Of a DNA stretch of 64,000 nt, positions 18,985-26,933 are shown in pieces. The DNA is from Geodermatophilus marinus. GTDB lineage: Bacteria > Actinomycetota > Actinomycetes > Mycobacteriales > Geodermatophilaceae. Within the stretch, counting starts at the first letter, position 1, and each line of letters opens with the position of its first letter. The translations under genes were made by a program, and so were the position numbers. The stretch covers positions 1-64,000 of the forward strand of contig NZ_QVQH01000025.1 in NCBI RefSeq assembly GCF_003428645.1. The letters are read 5' to 3'. The notes under the pieces are model-generated. The model was not told the origin of the DNA. It was given only the letters and a program-made list of their open reading frames with translations, and made no database searches.

Positions 18985-19273
18985 GGCCTCTCCTCTGCTG
19001 TCTGCACGGGAGGAGCCGCTCGCCCGACCGGGCCCGGGACGGCGAGCGGGCCCCGCGAGCTGCCTGCTCGCGGGGCCCGCTCGCCCCGGGGCGACGGGCA
19101 CGGGGCTCGTCGCGCGACACGGGCCGCCGGCTGGCCGGTGGTCCGCGATCCGGTGACCTGGACGCCCGGGGGGCGGCAGGTGGGAGCGGGCTCCTCTTGG
19201 TGTCGGCGGCCCGGGGCAGGGCCACCGAAGTGGTTCGCGCGCCTCGGTGTAGCGGGGAGGCACGCCCATGCTA
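18985..19273 (-). promoter_or_regulatory. infC operon leader with 20-bp hairpin and candidate promoter
   Basis: No gene lies here. A candidate promoter reads on the minus strand with -10 TAGCAT (19268-19273) and a -35-like ATGACC 18 bp further upstream, giving a leader of about 275 nt. Within it GGCGAGCGGGCCCCGCGAGC (19041-19060), loop TGCCT and the exact complement (19066-19085) form a 20-bp stem, 56 nt before the AUC start. It is a good candidate attenuator for infC-rpmI-rplT. Confidence 0.55.
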
Positions 19274-19310
19274 CAGCGCGCCGGGCGCGCAGGTCATTCC
19301 CGGGGTCCGG

Positions 19311-19802
19311 TCACTCCCCGGGGCCGTAGAGCAGCGGCGGCGGTGCCGGCTGCCGGGCCAGGGCGGCGGCGTGCAGCGCCCGCATCCCCTCGACAGCGTC
19401 CGCCGCCCGCCCGCCGTCGGCGCCCTGGACGGCGAGCAGCGCGAACTCGTCGTCGTCGGTCAGCCGCAGCGTGGCCCAGCGGAACCGCCGGTCGAAGCGG
19501 ATGGCCCGCACCGCCGTCCACGGCACCGTCCGCGTCCCCGCCAGGTTGCGGACCCGCACGCCGTCGGCGTCGGCGTCGATCCGGGGCCGGCCCAGGGCGA
19601 GCAGGCCGAGGGCGAGCAGCACCCCCAGCAGGACGACGGCCACCTGGTCGGCGGCGGTGTACCGGACCACCCCGGAGGTCTGCTCGTCCAGGGTCAGCCC
19701 CACGAAGGTGAGGACGGCGAGCACGGCGGCCGCCGCGAGGGCGCAGAGCAGCCGCCACCGGCGGGGGACGGCGGAGACGGGGGGCGGTGCGGGCGTCGGC
19801 AC
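19311..19802 (-). CDS. PH-domain membrane protein (bPH-type)
   Basis: 163 aa from GTG 19802, preceded by GGGGGC. Two hydrophobic helices (about 18-40 and 55-75) are followed by a small bacterial PH-like domain (GVRVRNLAGTRTVPWTAVRAIRFDR region, about 85-140). It resembles the actinobacterial low-molecular-weight antigen 6/PF10756 type, function unknown. Short Pro/Ala-rich tail. Divergent from the MBL gene, with 52 bp between starts. Confidence 0.8.
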   Translation of the reverse strand: MPTPAPPPVSAVPRRWRLLCALAAAAVLAVLTFVGLTLDEQTSGVVRYTAADQVAVVLLGVLLALGLLALGRPRIDADADGVRVRNLAGTRTVPWTAVRAIRFDRRFRWATLRLTDDDEFALLAVQGADGGRAADAVEGMRALHAAALARQPAPPPLLYGPGE

Positions 19803-19854
19803 GCCCCCATGGTCCCAGGCGGGCACGGTCGGCGGTGCTGGCAGAGTGACCGGC

Positions 19855-20934
19855 ATGGAGGACCCGGGCACGGCCGTCGCGGGCACGGAGGTCACCGGCA
19901 CCGTGCAGCACGAGGCGTGGCGGCGGCGCGTGCTGCCGCCCGTCGAGGAGGTCCGGCCCGGCCTGTGGTCGCTGCCGGTCCCCATCCCGCACAACCCGCT
20001 GCGCTACGTGACCGCCTACGCGCTCGCCCTCGCCGGTGGCGGTCTCGGCCTGGTCGACACCGGCTGGGAGAGCGAGGAGGGCTGGCGGGCGCTGCGCGAC
20101 GGGCTGGCCTCGATCGGCGCCGGCGTCGCCGACGTCCGCGGGGTCCTGATCACCCACGCGCACTGGGACCACATCGGGCTGGGCGCCCGCGTGGCCGCGG
20201 CGTCGGGGGCCTGGGTGGCCATCCACCCGGCGGACCTGCGGGCCGTGCACCACTTCACCGGCAAGCCGCCGGAGCAGGTGGTCGCCGAGGAGGTGGCCTT
20301 CCTGGTCGCCCTCGGCGCCGACCCCGCCGAGGCGGCCGCCGACGTCGGCACCCCCGAGCACATGGCGCACCTGGCCGGGATGGTGGTGCCCGACCGGCTG
20401 CTCGAGCACGGCGACCGCGCCGACCTGCCCGGCTGGTCGCTGCGCGCGGTGCACACCCCGGGCCACACGGCCGGTCACCTCTGCTTCGCCGAGGAGCGCA
20501 CCGGCCTGTTCTTCTCCGGCGACCACGTGCTGCCGCGGATCAGCCCCAACGTGTCGACGTCCGGCTTCGGCGCCGCGGACCCGCTGGGCGACTTCCTGGC
20601 CTCGCTGGAGGTGGCCGGCAGCGGCGCGGCCGCCGAGGTGCTGCCCGCGCACGAGTGGCGGTTCCGCGGCCTCGCCGCCCGGACGGCGGAGCTGCGGGCG
20701 CACCACGAGCGGCGGCTGGCCGAACTGCTGGCCGCCATCCGCGCCCACCCGCACGCCACGCCGTGGCAGCTGGCCGCCCACCTCACCTGGTCGCGGCCGT
20801 GGGAGGACTACGAGCGGCGGATGCGCATCTTCGCGGTCACCGAGACCGACGCGCACCTGCGGCTGCTGGCCCGCCGCGGGCTGGTCGTGGGCAGCGGCGG
20901 GCCCGTGCCGACGTGGACCGTCGCGGCCCGCTGA
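19855..20934 (+). CDS. MBL-fold metallo-hydrolase
   Basis: 359 aa. Metallo-beta-lactamase fold with the metal-binding THAHWDH motif (H-x-H-x-D-H) near residue 102, then TPGHTAGH and SGDHVL further on. A C-terminal helical region of about 100 residues (RTAELRAHHERRL..., LTWSRPWEDY) matches the group often annotated as hydroxyacylglutathione hydrolase or LACTB2-like. Substrate unknown. ATG 19855 was chosen because homology begins shortly after it (HEAWRRRVLPPVEEV). It overlaps the start of the downstream kinase. Confidence 0.88.
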   Translation: MEDPGTAVAGTEVTGTVQHEAWRRRVLPPVEEVRPGLWSLPVPIPHNPLRYVTAYALALAGGGLGLVDTGWESEEGWRALRDGLASIGAGVADVRGVLITHAHWDHIGLGARVAAASGAWVAIHPADLRAVHHFTGKPPEQVVAEEVAFLVALGADPAEAAADVGTPEHMAHLAGMVVPDRLLEHGDRADLPGWSLRAVHTPGHTAGHLCFAEERTGLFFSGDHVLPRISPNVSTSGFGAADPLGDFLASLEVAGSGAAAEVLPAHEWRFRGLAARTAELRAHHERRLAELLAAIRAHPHATPWQLAAHLTWSRPWEDYERRMRIFAVTETDAHLRLLARRGLVVGSGGPVPTWTVAAR

Positions 20935-21524
20935 CGCCGGGCGCGCAGCCCGCGGGGGCGACCGGCGAGGGCGCCGCCCGGGTGGCCGCGCTCGCCGCCC
21001 GGGTGCGGGACGCCGCGCCGCGCCTGGGCCGGACCCGGCTGGTCTGCGTCGACGGCCCGGCGGGCTCGGGCAAGACCACCCTCGGCCGCGCGCTCGCCAC
21101 CGCGCTGGGCGCGCCGCTGGTGCACATGGACGACCTCTACGCGGGCTGGACGCTGACCGGCGCCTGGGCGCGGCTGGCCGCCGGGGTGCTGCGGCCCCTG
21201 GCCGGCGGCGCGGACGGCGCCTACCACCGCTACGACTGGGCCGCCGGGCGGTTCGCCCCGGTCCCGGTCGGCGTCCCTTCCGGGGCCGCCCTCGTGGTGG
21301 AGGGCTGCGGGAGCTGCCCCCGCGCGGCCGACCCGTGGGCGGTGCTGCGGGTGTGGGTGGAAGCCCCGGCGGCGCTGCGGCTGGCCCGGGGGCTGGCCCG
21401 CGACGGCGTGGCCCTGGCGCCGCAGTGGCGGCGCTGGCAGGGCCTCGAGGCGGCGGTGTTCGCGGCGGAGGGCACGCGGGAGCGGGCCGACGTCCGGGTG
21501 GACGGCACCGGCGGCCGGCCGTGA
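20913..21524 (+). CDS. small P-loop kinase (uridine kinase-like)
   Basis: About 203 aa. Walker A GPAGSGKTT, then VHMDDLYAGW, the substrate-binding acidic pair of uridine/pantothenate-type kinases, and YHRYDWAAG. The C-terminal region is typical of ATP-binding proteins near (d)CMP/uridine kinases; the phosphorylated substrate is not clear. The GTG at 20913 overlaps the MBL stop. A CTG at 20931 (CTGA overlap) or GTG at 20982 are alternatives; all are in frame and upstream of the P-loop. Confidence 0.75.
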   Translation: MDRRGPLTPGAQPAGATGEGAARVAALAARVRDAAPRLGRTRLVCVDGPAGSGKTTLGRALATALGAPLVHMDDLYAGWTLTGAWARLAAGVLRPLAGGADGAYHRYDWAAGRFAPVPVGVPSGAALVVEGCGSCPRAADPWAVLRVWVEAPAALRLARGLARDGVALAPQWRRWQGLEAAVFAAEGTRERADVRVDGTGGRP

Positions 21525-21618
21525 CGTGCGTCGCAGCGACACACGCGCGCAACGCCGGCCCGCGACCATGGGGTGGTGCGGGGCCGCTCCCGGGCCGCCG
21601 CCACGACGAGGGGGACGC

Positions 21619-22740
21619 GTGAGCCAGACCGCTTCGGAGGGGACCGACGGTCCGCTGCCGCTGACCGGCTACAGCGTGGCGGTGACGGCGGCACGCCGGC
21701 GCGAGGAGCTGGGTGCGCTGCTCGAGCGGCGCGGCGCCCGGGTGCTGTACGCCCCGGCGATCCGCATCGTGCCGCTGGCCGACGACGCCGAGCTGGTGGC
21801 GGCCACCCGCCGGGTCCTCGAGCGCCCGGTCGACCTGGTGGTCGCGACCACGGGCGTGGGGTTCCGCGGCTGGCTGGCGGCGGCCGAGGCGTGGGACCTG
21901 CCGCTGGTCGACCACCTACGCGGCGCCCGCGTGCTGGCCCGCGGCCCCAAGGCGCGCGGGGCCATCCGCGGCGGCGGCCTGGTCGACGCCTGGTCGCCGC
22001 CGTCGGAGTCCTCGGCCGAGGTGCTCGAGCACCTGCTCTCCGGCGCGGAGGGGCCGCTGGCCGGCCGGCGCATCGCCGTCCAGCTGCACGGCGACCCGCT
22101 GCCGGACTTCGTCGCCGCGCTGCGCGCCGGCGGCGCCGAGGTGCTGACCGTGCCGGTCTACCGGTGGGTGCTGCCCGAGGACGTCGACCCGGTGCGCCGC
22201 CTGGTCGCCGCCGTGGCGGCCCGGGCGGTGGACGCGGTGACCTTCACCAGCGCGCCGGCCGCCGCGAGCCTGCTCTCCGTCGCCGAGGACCTGGGCCGGC
22301 GGGCGGACCTGGTGACGGCCCTGCGGGACGGCGTGCTGCCGGTCGCGGTGGGCCCGGTGACCGCGGCCCCGCTGGAGGCGGCCGGCGTCCGCACCGTCCA
22401 GCCCGGCCGGTCCCGGCTCGGTGCGCTGGCCCGGGAGGTGGTGGCCCGGCTGCCCGAGCGCGACCCGGTGCTGCAGGTCGGCCCGCACGCGCTGCAGGTG
22501 CGCGGGCACGCCGCCGTGGTGGACGGGCGGGTCGTCGACCTGGCCCCCGGGCCGATGGCGGTGCTGCGGGCCCTGGCGGCCCGCCCGGGGACGGTGTGCT
22601 CCCGGCCGGAGCTGGTGGGCGTGCTTCCCGGCGGGGGGGACGGGCACGCGGTCGAGATGGCGGTCACCCGGCTGCGCGCCGCCCTCGGGGTGCCGCTGGT
22701 CGAGACCGTGGTGAAGCGGGGTTACCGCCTGGCGGTCTGA
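21619..22740 (+). CDS. nnaR: uroporphyrinogen-III synthase-like/winged-helix regulator of nitrate assimilation
   Basis: 373 aa. A HemD-like domain (about 10-250, starting LTGYSVAVTAARR) is fused to an OmpR-type winged helix (about 275-373, AVLRALAARPGTVCSRPELV and VEMAVTRLRAALGVPLVETVVKRGYRL). This architecture is that of Streptomyces NnaR and Mycobacterium Rv0260c, which lie beside nitrate genes; here narK follows directly. Inferred role: activation of narK/nirBD/nasA, possibly sensing a tetrapyrrole. It need not catalyse uroporphyrinogen synthesis. GTG 21619 follows GAGGGGGACGC. Confidence 0.87.
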   Translation: MSQTASEGTDGPLPLTGYSVAVTAARRREELGALLERRGARVLYAPAIRIVPLADDAELVAATRRVLERPVDLVVATTGVGFRGWLAAAEAWDLPLVDHLRGARVLARGPKARGAIRGGGLVDAWSPPSESSAEVLEHLLSGAEGPLAGRRIAVQLHGDPLPDFVAALRAGGAEVLTVPVYRWVLPEDVDPVRRLVAAVAARAVDAVTFTSAPAAASLLSVAEDLGRRADLVTALRDGVLPVAVGPVTAAPLEAAGVRTVQPGRSRLGALAREVVARLPERDPVLQVGPHALQVRGHAAVVDGRVVDLAPGPMAVLRALAARPGTVCSRPELVGVLPGGGDGHAVEMAVTRLRAALGVPLVETVVKRGYRLAV

Positions 22741-22789
22741 TCCGCCGGCCCTTCTCCCGTCCTCCCCCCTCCCCTCCCCCCTTCTCTCC

Positions 22790-22863
22790 CGGTGATCATG
22801 GGCGTCCTGCCGGCGACACGGGGGGACACGCCGGGCCGGCCGGCCAGACGCCCATGATCACCG
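22790..22863. repeat. dispersed palindrome, family A copy 1
   Basis: 17-bp perfect arms (22790-22806 and 22847-22863) with GTGATCATGGGCG at the outside. The interior carries CGACACGGG(n2)GACACGCCG, shared with the copy at 41517-41590. MITE/REP-like; could also terminate nnaR. Confidence 0.7.
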
Positions 22864-22890
22864 CGGAGGTCGCGGACCCCACGGCGGGCC

Positions 22891-22943
22891 GCGGGCCGCA
22901 CGGCAGGTCGCGGGCCGCACGGCAGGTCGCGGGCCGCACGGCG
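22891..22943. repeat. 19-bp tandem repeat, 2.8 copies
   Basis: GCGGGCCGCACGGCAGGTC occurs at 22891 and 22910, and as a truncated third unit at 22929, upstream of narK. Non-coding. Confidence 0.8.
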
Positions 22944-23101
22944 GTGGTGGTCCCGGGCCTCACAGCGGCGTCGGCGGCGAGTGAGCGGACGGTTCCCGAG
23001 CGGTCACGCCGGGGCGGTCGGCGGGAAACAGGCGCTCCCTAGCGTCCCTGCGCACACCGGCTGCGCCCGCGCCGGGCCCCACGACCCCCAGGGACCTGCC
23101 G

Positions 23102-24541
23102 ATGACCACCACCTCCGCCCGCGGGACCGCCGTCCCGGTCGCCGCGCCGCCGACCGGCACCGGGCCGGTCGGCCGCCTCGGCTCGCGCTGGATCGACCAC
23201 TACGCCCCCGAGGACCCCGCCTTCTGGAACTCGCCGGCCGGCCGGCCGGTCGCCCGCCGCAACCTCGTCTGGTCGGTGCTGGCCGAGAACATCGGCTTCA
23301 GCGTCTGGCAGATGTTCAGCATCGCCACCGCCGTCCTCGCCTCGATCGGCTACGGGTTCAGCAGCGACCAGCTGTTCTGGCTGGTCGCCACCGCCGGACT
23401 GGTCGGCGCGGTCATGCGCGTGCCCTACACGTTCATGCCGGCGCTCTTCGGCGGGCGGAACTGGACCGTGGTCAGCGCCCTGCTGCTCCTGGTGCCGGTG
23501 ACCCTGCTGGTGGTCGCCGCGACCACCGGCGCGCCCTACTGGGTGTGGGTGCTGACCGCGGTCACCTGCGGGTTCGGCGGCGGCAACTTCGCCTCGTCGA
23601 TGGCGAACATCTCGTTCTTCTACCCGGACAACAAGAAGGGCTTCGCGCTCGGGCTCAACGCCGCCGGCGGCAACATCGGGGTGGCGGTCATCCAGCTGCT
23701 CGGGCCGCTGGCGGTGGCGGCGTCCTGGATCGCCGTCGTGGGCGGGCCCACCGGGCGGACCACCGAGGGCGGCGCGGACCGCTACGTGCAGAACGTGGCG
23801 CTCATGTGGGTGCCGTTCATCCTGATCGCCGCGGTCGGCGCGTTCCTCTTCATGGACAACCTGACCGGCGCCCGCGCGAACGTGGCCGCCCAGGCCGCCG
23901 TCGCCCGCCGCCGGCAGACCTGGGTCATGTCGTTCCTGTACATCGGCGCGTTCGGCTCGTTCATCGGCTTCTCCGGCGCCTTCCCGCTGGTGCTGGCCAA
24001 CGAGTTCGCCGCCGACACCTACCAGTACGCCTTCCTCGGACCGCTGGTGGGTTCGCTGTCCCGCCCGGTCGGTGGCTGGCTGGCCGACCGCGTGGGCGGG
24101 GCGCGGGTGACCCTGGTGACGTTCGTCGGGCAGGCGCTGGCGATCGGCGCGGCCATCCACTTCCTGCGGGCGGGCAGCTTCGCCGGCTTCCTGGCCAGCT
24201 TCCTCGTGCTGTTCGCGATCGTCGGGATGACCAACGGCTCGACCTACCGGATGATCCCGATCATCTACCGGGCCGAGGCCGCCGCCGGGCACCCCGGCGA
24301 CTCCCCCGAGGCCACCCTCTACCGCGCCCGGCGCGACACCGCGGCCGCCGTCGGCATCATCTCCGCCGTCGGGGCGCTGGGGGCGGTGTTCATCCCGCGG
24401 GTAATCGCGGAGTCCTACGGCGCGACCGGCGGGGTGGAGACGGCGCTGGTCACCTTCTGCGCGTTCTACGTCGTCTGCGTCGCGGTCACCTGGGCCGCCT
24501 ACCTCCGCCGCGGCACCCTCATGCAGCGGGCAGGCGTGTGA
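23102..24541 (+). CDS. narK: MFS nitrate/nitrite transporter
   Basis: 479 aa, 12 predicted membrane helices. The nitrate-porter signatures are clear: CGFGGGNFASSMANISFFYP and KGFALGLNAAGGNIGV (about residues 157-205), then RPVGGWLADRVGG in the second half. Like Mycobacterium NarK3, it lies beside an NnaR/Rv0260c homologue. Inner-membrane uptake of nitrate or export of nitrite; a loop of about 30 residues between helices 6 and 7 (TGRTTEGGADRYVQN) is extra-membranous. ATG 23102. Confidence 0.93.
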   Translation: MTTTSARGTAVPVAAPPTGTGPVGRLGSRWIDHYAPEDPAFWNSPAGRPVARRNLVWSVLAENIGFSVWQMFSIATAVLASIGYGFSSDQLFWLVATAGLVGAVMRVPYTFMPALFGGRNWTVVSALLLLVPVTLLVVAATTGAPYWVWVLTAVTCGFGGGNFASSMANISFFYPDNKKGFALGLNAAGGNIGVAVIQLLGPLAVAASWIAVVGGPTGRTTEGGADRYVQNVALMWVPFILIAAVGAFLFMDNLTGARANVAAQAAVARRRQTWVMSFLYIGAFGSFIGFSGAFPLVLANEFAADTYQYAFLGPLVGSLSRPVGGWLADRVGGARVTLVTFVGQALAIGAAIHFLRAGSFAGFLASFLVLFAIVGMTNGSTYRMIPIIYRAEAAAGHPGDSPEATLYRARRDTAAAVGIISAVGALGAVFIPRVIAESYGATGGVETALVTFCAFYVVCVAVTWAAYLRRGTLMQRAGV

Positions 24542-24573
24542 CCTCCCGGCGGTGACCACCCCGCGGTAACCCC

Positions 24574-24605
24574 GGCGCCGGCCGGCCCCTCGGGCGGGCC
24601 GGCGC
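24574..24605 (+). terminator. GC hairpin after narK
   Basis: GCGCCGGCC pairs with GGCCGGCGC around a CCCTCGGG-type loop, 33 bp past the narK stop. No U-tract. Confidence 0.5.
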
Positions 24606-24674
24606 TGCCCCGCTGGAGGGAGCCGGGCGACCGCGGGCGTGCGCGGTGCCGCGCCGACCGGGGAGGATCCGCCC

Positions 24675-25460
24675 GTGACCGCTCCCGAGGACCCGCCGGC
24701 CCCCGGCCGCACCCTGGTCGAGGCCGGCTCGGTCGTCGCCGGCTCGATGGCCCGCACCGCGGCGACGCTGCTGTTCGACCCGTCCGCGGCCCGCGTCCGG
24801 CTGGAGCCGGCCCTGGCCGAGGTGCTGCGCCGCGCCGCCGCCGAGGCGGCGGAGCTGCCCGGCAGCCGGGCGGGCGCGCGGGCGGGCGCGGCACTGGCCT
24901 TCGCCGCCGAGCTGGCGGTGACCCGCGCCGCCGAGGGCCGGGCGGTGCGCACCGACCGGGTGGTGTCCGACGGGCGCACGCCGCTGGACGAGCTCGCCGG
25001 CGAGGTGCTGCGGGTGGCCGCGGCCACCGCCGAGGAGTGGCGGGTGCGCCACCTGGGCTACCTGCTGGCCGAGACGGCCGTCTCCGGCGACCTCGACGCG
25101 GGCACGGTGCGGACCGGGCTGCGGCTGGCCTCCGGGCTGACCGGCCGGCAGCTAGCGTGGCTGGCCGCGGTCGGCCGCCGCGACCGGGTGCCGCTGCCGA
25201 TGGCGCCGCTGCCCGCCGAGCCCCGCGGCTGGCCCGCGTGGGGCGCGCTGGAGGACCTCGCCGACCTGCAGCGCCGCGGCCTCCTGGACCCGCCGCCGCC
25301 CCAGCCCCGACCGGGGGGTGCGGCGCTGCCCCGGCTGCGGTGCACCGACCTGCGGCTCACCCGGCGGGGCGTGCTCGTGCACCGGCTGCTGGTCCTGGAC
25401 CTGCTGCGCGACGACCTGGTCGCGGCCACGCTGGCCGACCTGGGCCTGCCGCGCTCCTGA
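24675..25460 (+). CDS. uncharacterised helical protein
   Basis: Function not recognised. 261 aa from GTG 24675, with GGGAGG ten bases before it. Almost entirely alpha-helical and Ala/Leu/Arg-rich, without a signal peptide or clear membrane segment. Middle part (about 100-175): [20 protein letters not shown] then [16 protein letters not shown], a layout seen in poorly described bacterial proteins in which a helical repeat precedes a winged-helix-like tail. The C-terminus ([30 protein letters not shown]) reads like a degenerate DNA-binding fold. It interrupts the nitrate genes and converges on the methyltransferase. Confidence 0.7.
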   Translation: MTAPEDPPAPGRTLVEAGSVVAGSMARTAATLLFDPSAARVRLEPALAEVLRRAAAEAAELPGSRAGARAGAALAFAAELAVTRAAEGRAVRTDRVVSDGRTPLDELAGEVLRVAAATAEEWRVRHLGYLLAETAVSGDLDAGTVRTGLRLASGLTGRQLAWLAAVGRRDRVPLPMAPLPAEPRGWPAWGALEDLADLQRRGLLDPPPPQPRPGGAALPRLRCTDLRLTRRGVLVHRLLVLDLLRDDLVAATLADLGLPRS

Positions 25461-25479
25461 GCCGGCCCCCGTCCGCTGC

Positions 25480-26430
25480 TCACCCGGCCCGGCGGCGGGC
25501 GCGCAGCACCGCGTCGGCGACCTCGTGGCCGTGCCCCTCCTGGCCGTGCCCCTCCTGGCCATGCCCCTCCTGGCCGTGCCCCTCCTGGCCGTGCCCCTCC
25601 TGGCCATGCCCCTCCTGGCCATGCCCCTCCTGGCCATGCCCCTCCTGGCCATGCCCCTCCTGGCCATGCCCCTCCTGGCCATGCCCCTCCTGGCCATGCC
25701 CCTCCTGGCCATGCCCCTCCTGGCCATGCCCCTCCTGGCCATGTTCGTCCTGGCCGCCCACCTCGTGGGGGCGGGCCGGCCGCGGCCTGGCCCCGGCGAC
25801 CTGGACCTCCCACTCGGCCGGGTCGAGCAGCGCGGCCATCTCCTCCGCCGACGCGAAGAAGTCCGCCGGCGCCTCGGGCCGAAGGCCGCGGGCGAGCTCG
25901 CTGGGGTCGTGGGCGACGACCAGCAGCGTCCCGCCCGGCACCACCGCGGCGGCGAGCCCGGCCAGCACCGCGTCCCGGACGGCGGCCGGCGGGTGCAGGT
26001 AGGAGCTGCACACCAGGTCGAAGGCGGCCGGCGGCGGCGGCTCGGCGACCAGGTCGGCCTGCCGCCACTCGATCCGGTCGGCGAGGCCGCGCTCGGCGGC
26101 GGCACGGGCACCGCGGTCGAGCGCCACCGCCGAGAGGTCCACCGCGGTGACCCGCCACCCGCGCCCGGCCAGCCAGAGCGCGTCCCCGCCCTCCCCGGCG
26201 CCGGCGTCCAGGGCCCGGCCCGGCGCCAGGTCGGCGACCTCGCCGACGAGGACGTCGCTCGGGCGGCCGCTCCACAGCCCGGGCGCCGACCGGTACCGCT
26301 CCTCCCACCAGGCCCGGTCGTACGCCGGCGCGTCGGCCCCCGGCGGCCGGGCCGGGTGGTCGTGGCCACCGGGCCCGACGGTGCGCTCCTGGGCCTCGGA
26401 CCGGGTGGCGGGGGGATCGTCGTCGCGCAT
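25480..26430 (-). CDS. SAM-dependent methyltransferase with C-terminal GQEGH repeats
   Basis: 316 aa from ATG 26430 (a TTG at 26457 is the longer alternative). Class I methyltransferase domain at about 40-225: [16 protein letters not shown] (motif I), [13 protein letters not shown] (motif II), [13 protein letters not shown]. The start, [19 protein letters not shown], matches the thiopurine/TehB-like group. After residue 226 a linker leads into 14 tandem GQEGH pentapeptides (about 70 residues) and a final [15 protein letters not shown]. The His/Glu-rich tail may bind metal; substrate unknown. Confidence 0.88.
   Translation of the reverse strand: MRDDDPPATRSEAQERTVGPGGHDHPARPPGADAPAYDRAWWEERYRSAPGLWSGRPSDVLVGEVADLAPGRALDAGAGEGGDALWLAGRGWRVTAVDLSAVALDRGARAAAERGLADRIEWRQADLVAEPPPPAAFDLVCSSYLHPPAAVRDAVLAGLAAAVVPGGTLLVVAHDPSELARGLRPEAPADFFASAEEMAALLDPAEWEVQVAGARPRPARPHEVGGQDEHGQEGHGQEGHGQEGHGQEGHGQEGHGQEGHGQEGHGQEGHGQEGHGQEGHGQEGHGQEGHGQEGHGQEGHGHEVADAVLRARRRAG
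25531..25740. repeat. 15-bp minisatellite, 14 copies, within the methyltransferase gene
   Basis: The unit ATGCCCCTCCTGGCC, or GTGCCCCTCCTGGCC in four copies, repeats 14 times without interruption from 25531 to 25740, with degenerate half-units on both sides. The units differ only at the first base, so expansion is recent. Because 15 is a multiple of 3, copy changes alter protein length but not frame. Confidence 0.97.
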
Positions 26431-26522
26431 GACGGCACCGTCCGCCGATCGACGCAATCACGGCAAGCGCGTTTGCCAGATCGGCAAGTCTCGGCGCACG
26501 CCGACCGGTCCGGACGAGGAGC

Positions 26523-26933
26523 CTAGACCTCCACCACCAGGGCGCCGTCCACGTCGGTGACCGGGTAGGTCCGCAGGGCGAGCGCCGACCCGGGCGAGCA
26601 GCCGTCGACCCAGCGGAAGGCGTACAGGTGCAGCGGGCAGACCAGCACGCCGGCGTCGGTCTGGCCGTCGGCCAGCGGGCCGCCGGCGTGCGGGCAGGCC
26701 GCCTGGGTGGCGCGCAGCGAGCCGTCGCGGAGCCGGAAGACGGCGACCTGCACGCCGCCGGCGACGAAGGCCCGCCCCTCCCCCGGCGGCACGTCCTCGA
26801 CCCGGCCGACCACGTGCCGCTCGCCGCGGACGGGGGCGGTCGCGCCGGGGGTCTCCACCCCGGTGGCCGGGCTGCCGGTCGCGGTGCCGGGCGTCGTGGG
26901 CTGCTCGGCGGGGGCGTGCACTGCGCCGGTCAT
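26523..26933 (-). CDS. nirD: nitrite reductase small subunit, Rieske-type
   Basis: 136 aa. A disordered Pro/Thr-rich N-terminus (about 1-38) precedes a Rieske [2Fe-2S] domain with ACPHAGGPLADG and VCPLHLYAFRW, so both Cys-x-His and Cys-x2-His ligand pairs are present. Partner of NirB in NADH-dependent reduction of nitrite to ammonium. The ATG overlaps the nirB stop as ATGA. Since NirB here lacks its own BFD-type cluster, this Rieske centre may matter more than usual for electron delivery (inference). Confidence 0.93.
   Translation of the reverse strand: MTGAVHAPAEQPTTPGTATGSPATGVETPGATAPVRGERHVVGRVEDVPPGEGRAFVAGGVQVAVFRLRDGSLRATQAACPHAGGPLADGQTDAGVLVCPLHLYAFRWVDGCSPGSALALRTYPVTDVDGALVVEV

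Larger units (their letters stand above)
22741..23101. other. intergenic region between nnaR and narK
   Basis: A 361-bp space without a gene. After a C/T-rich run (22747-22790) it holds a 74-bp palindrome (22790-22863) and a tandem repeat (22891-22943). The last 100 bp should contain the narK promoter; a TAGCGT at 23040-23045 is a possible -10. I see GTCAC and GAAAC half-sites (about 23003-23030) reminiscent of GlnR boxes, but their spacing does not fit. Confidence 0.5.

Noticed and set aside
22998-23035. GlnR box upstream of narK (GTCAC, GAAAC)
   Set aside because: Spacing between half-sites does not match the GTnAC-n6-GAAAC pattern; left as a remark only.
25531-25740. CRISPR array
   Set aside because: Units are contiguous with no spacers and lie within a coding frame.
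25318-26526. Plus-strand frame containing (LLAMP)n, a possible membrane repeat protein
   Set aside because: The 15-bp repeat is open in all six frames; only the minus strand continues a recognisable methyltransferase.
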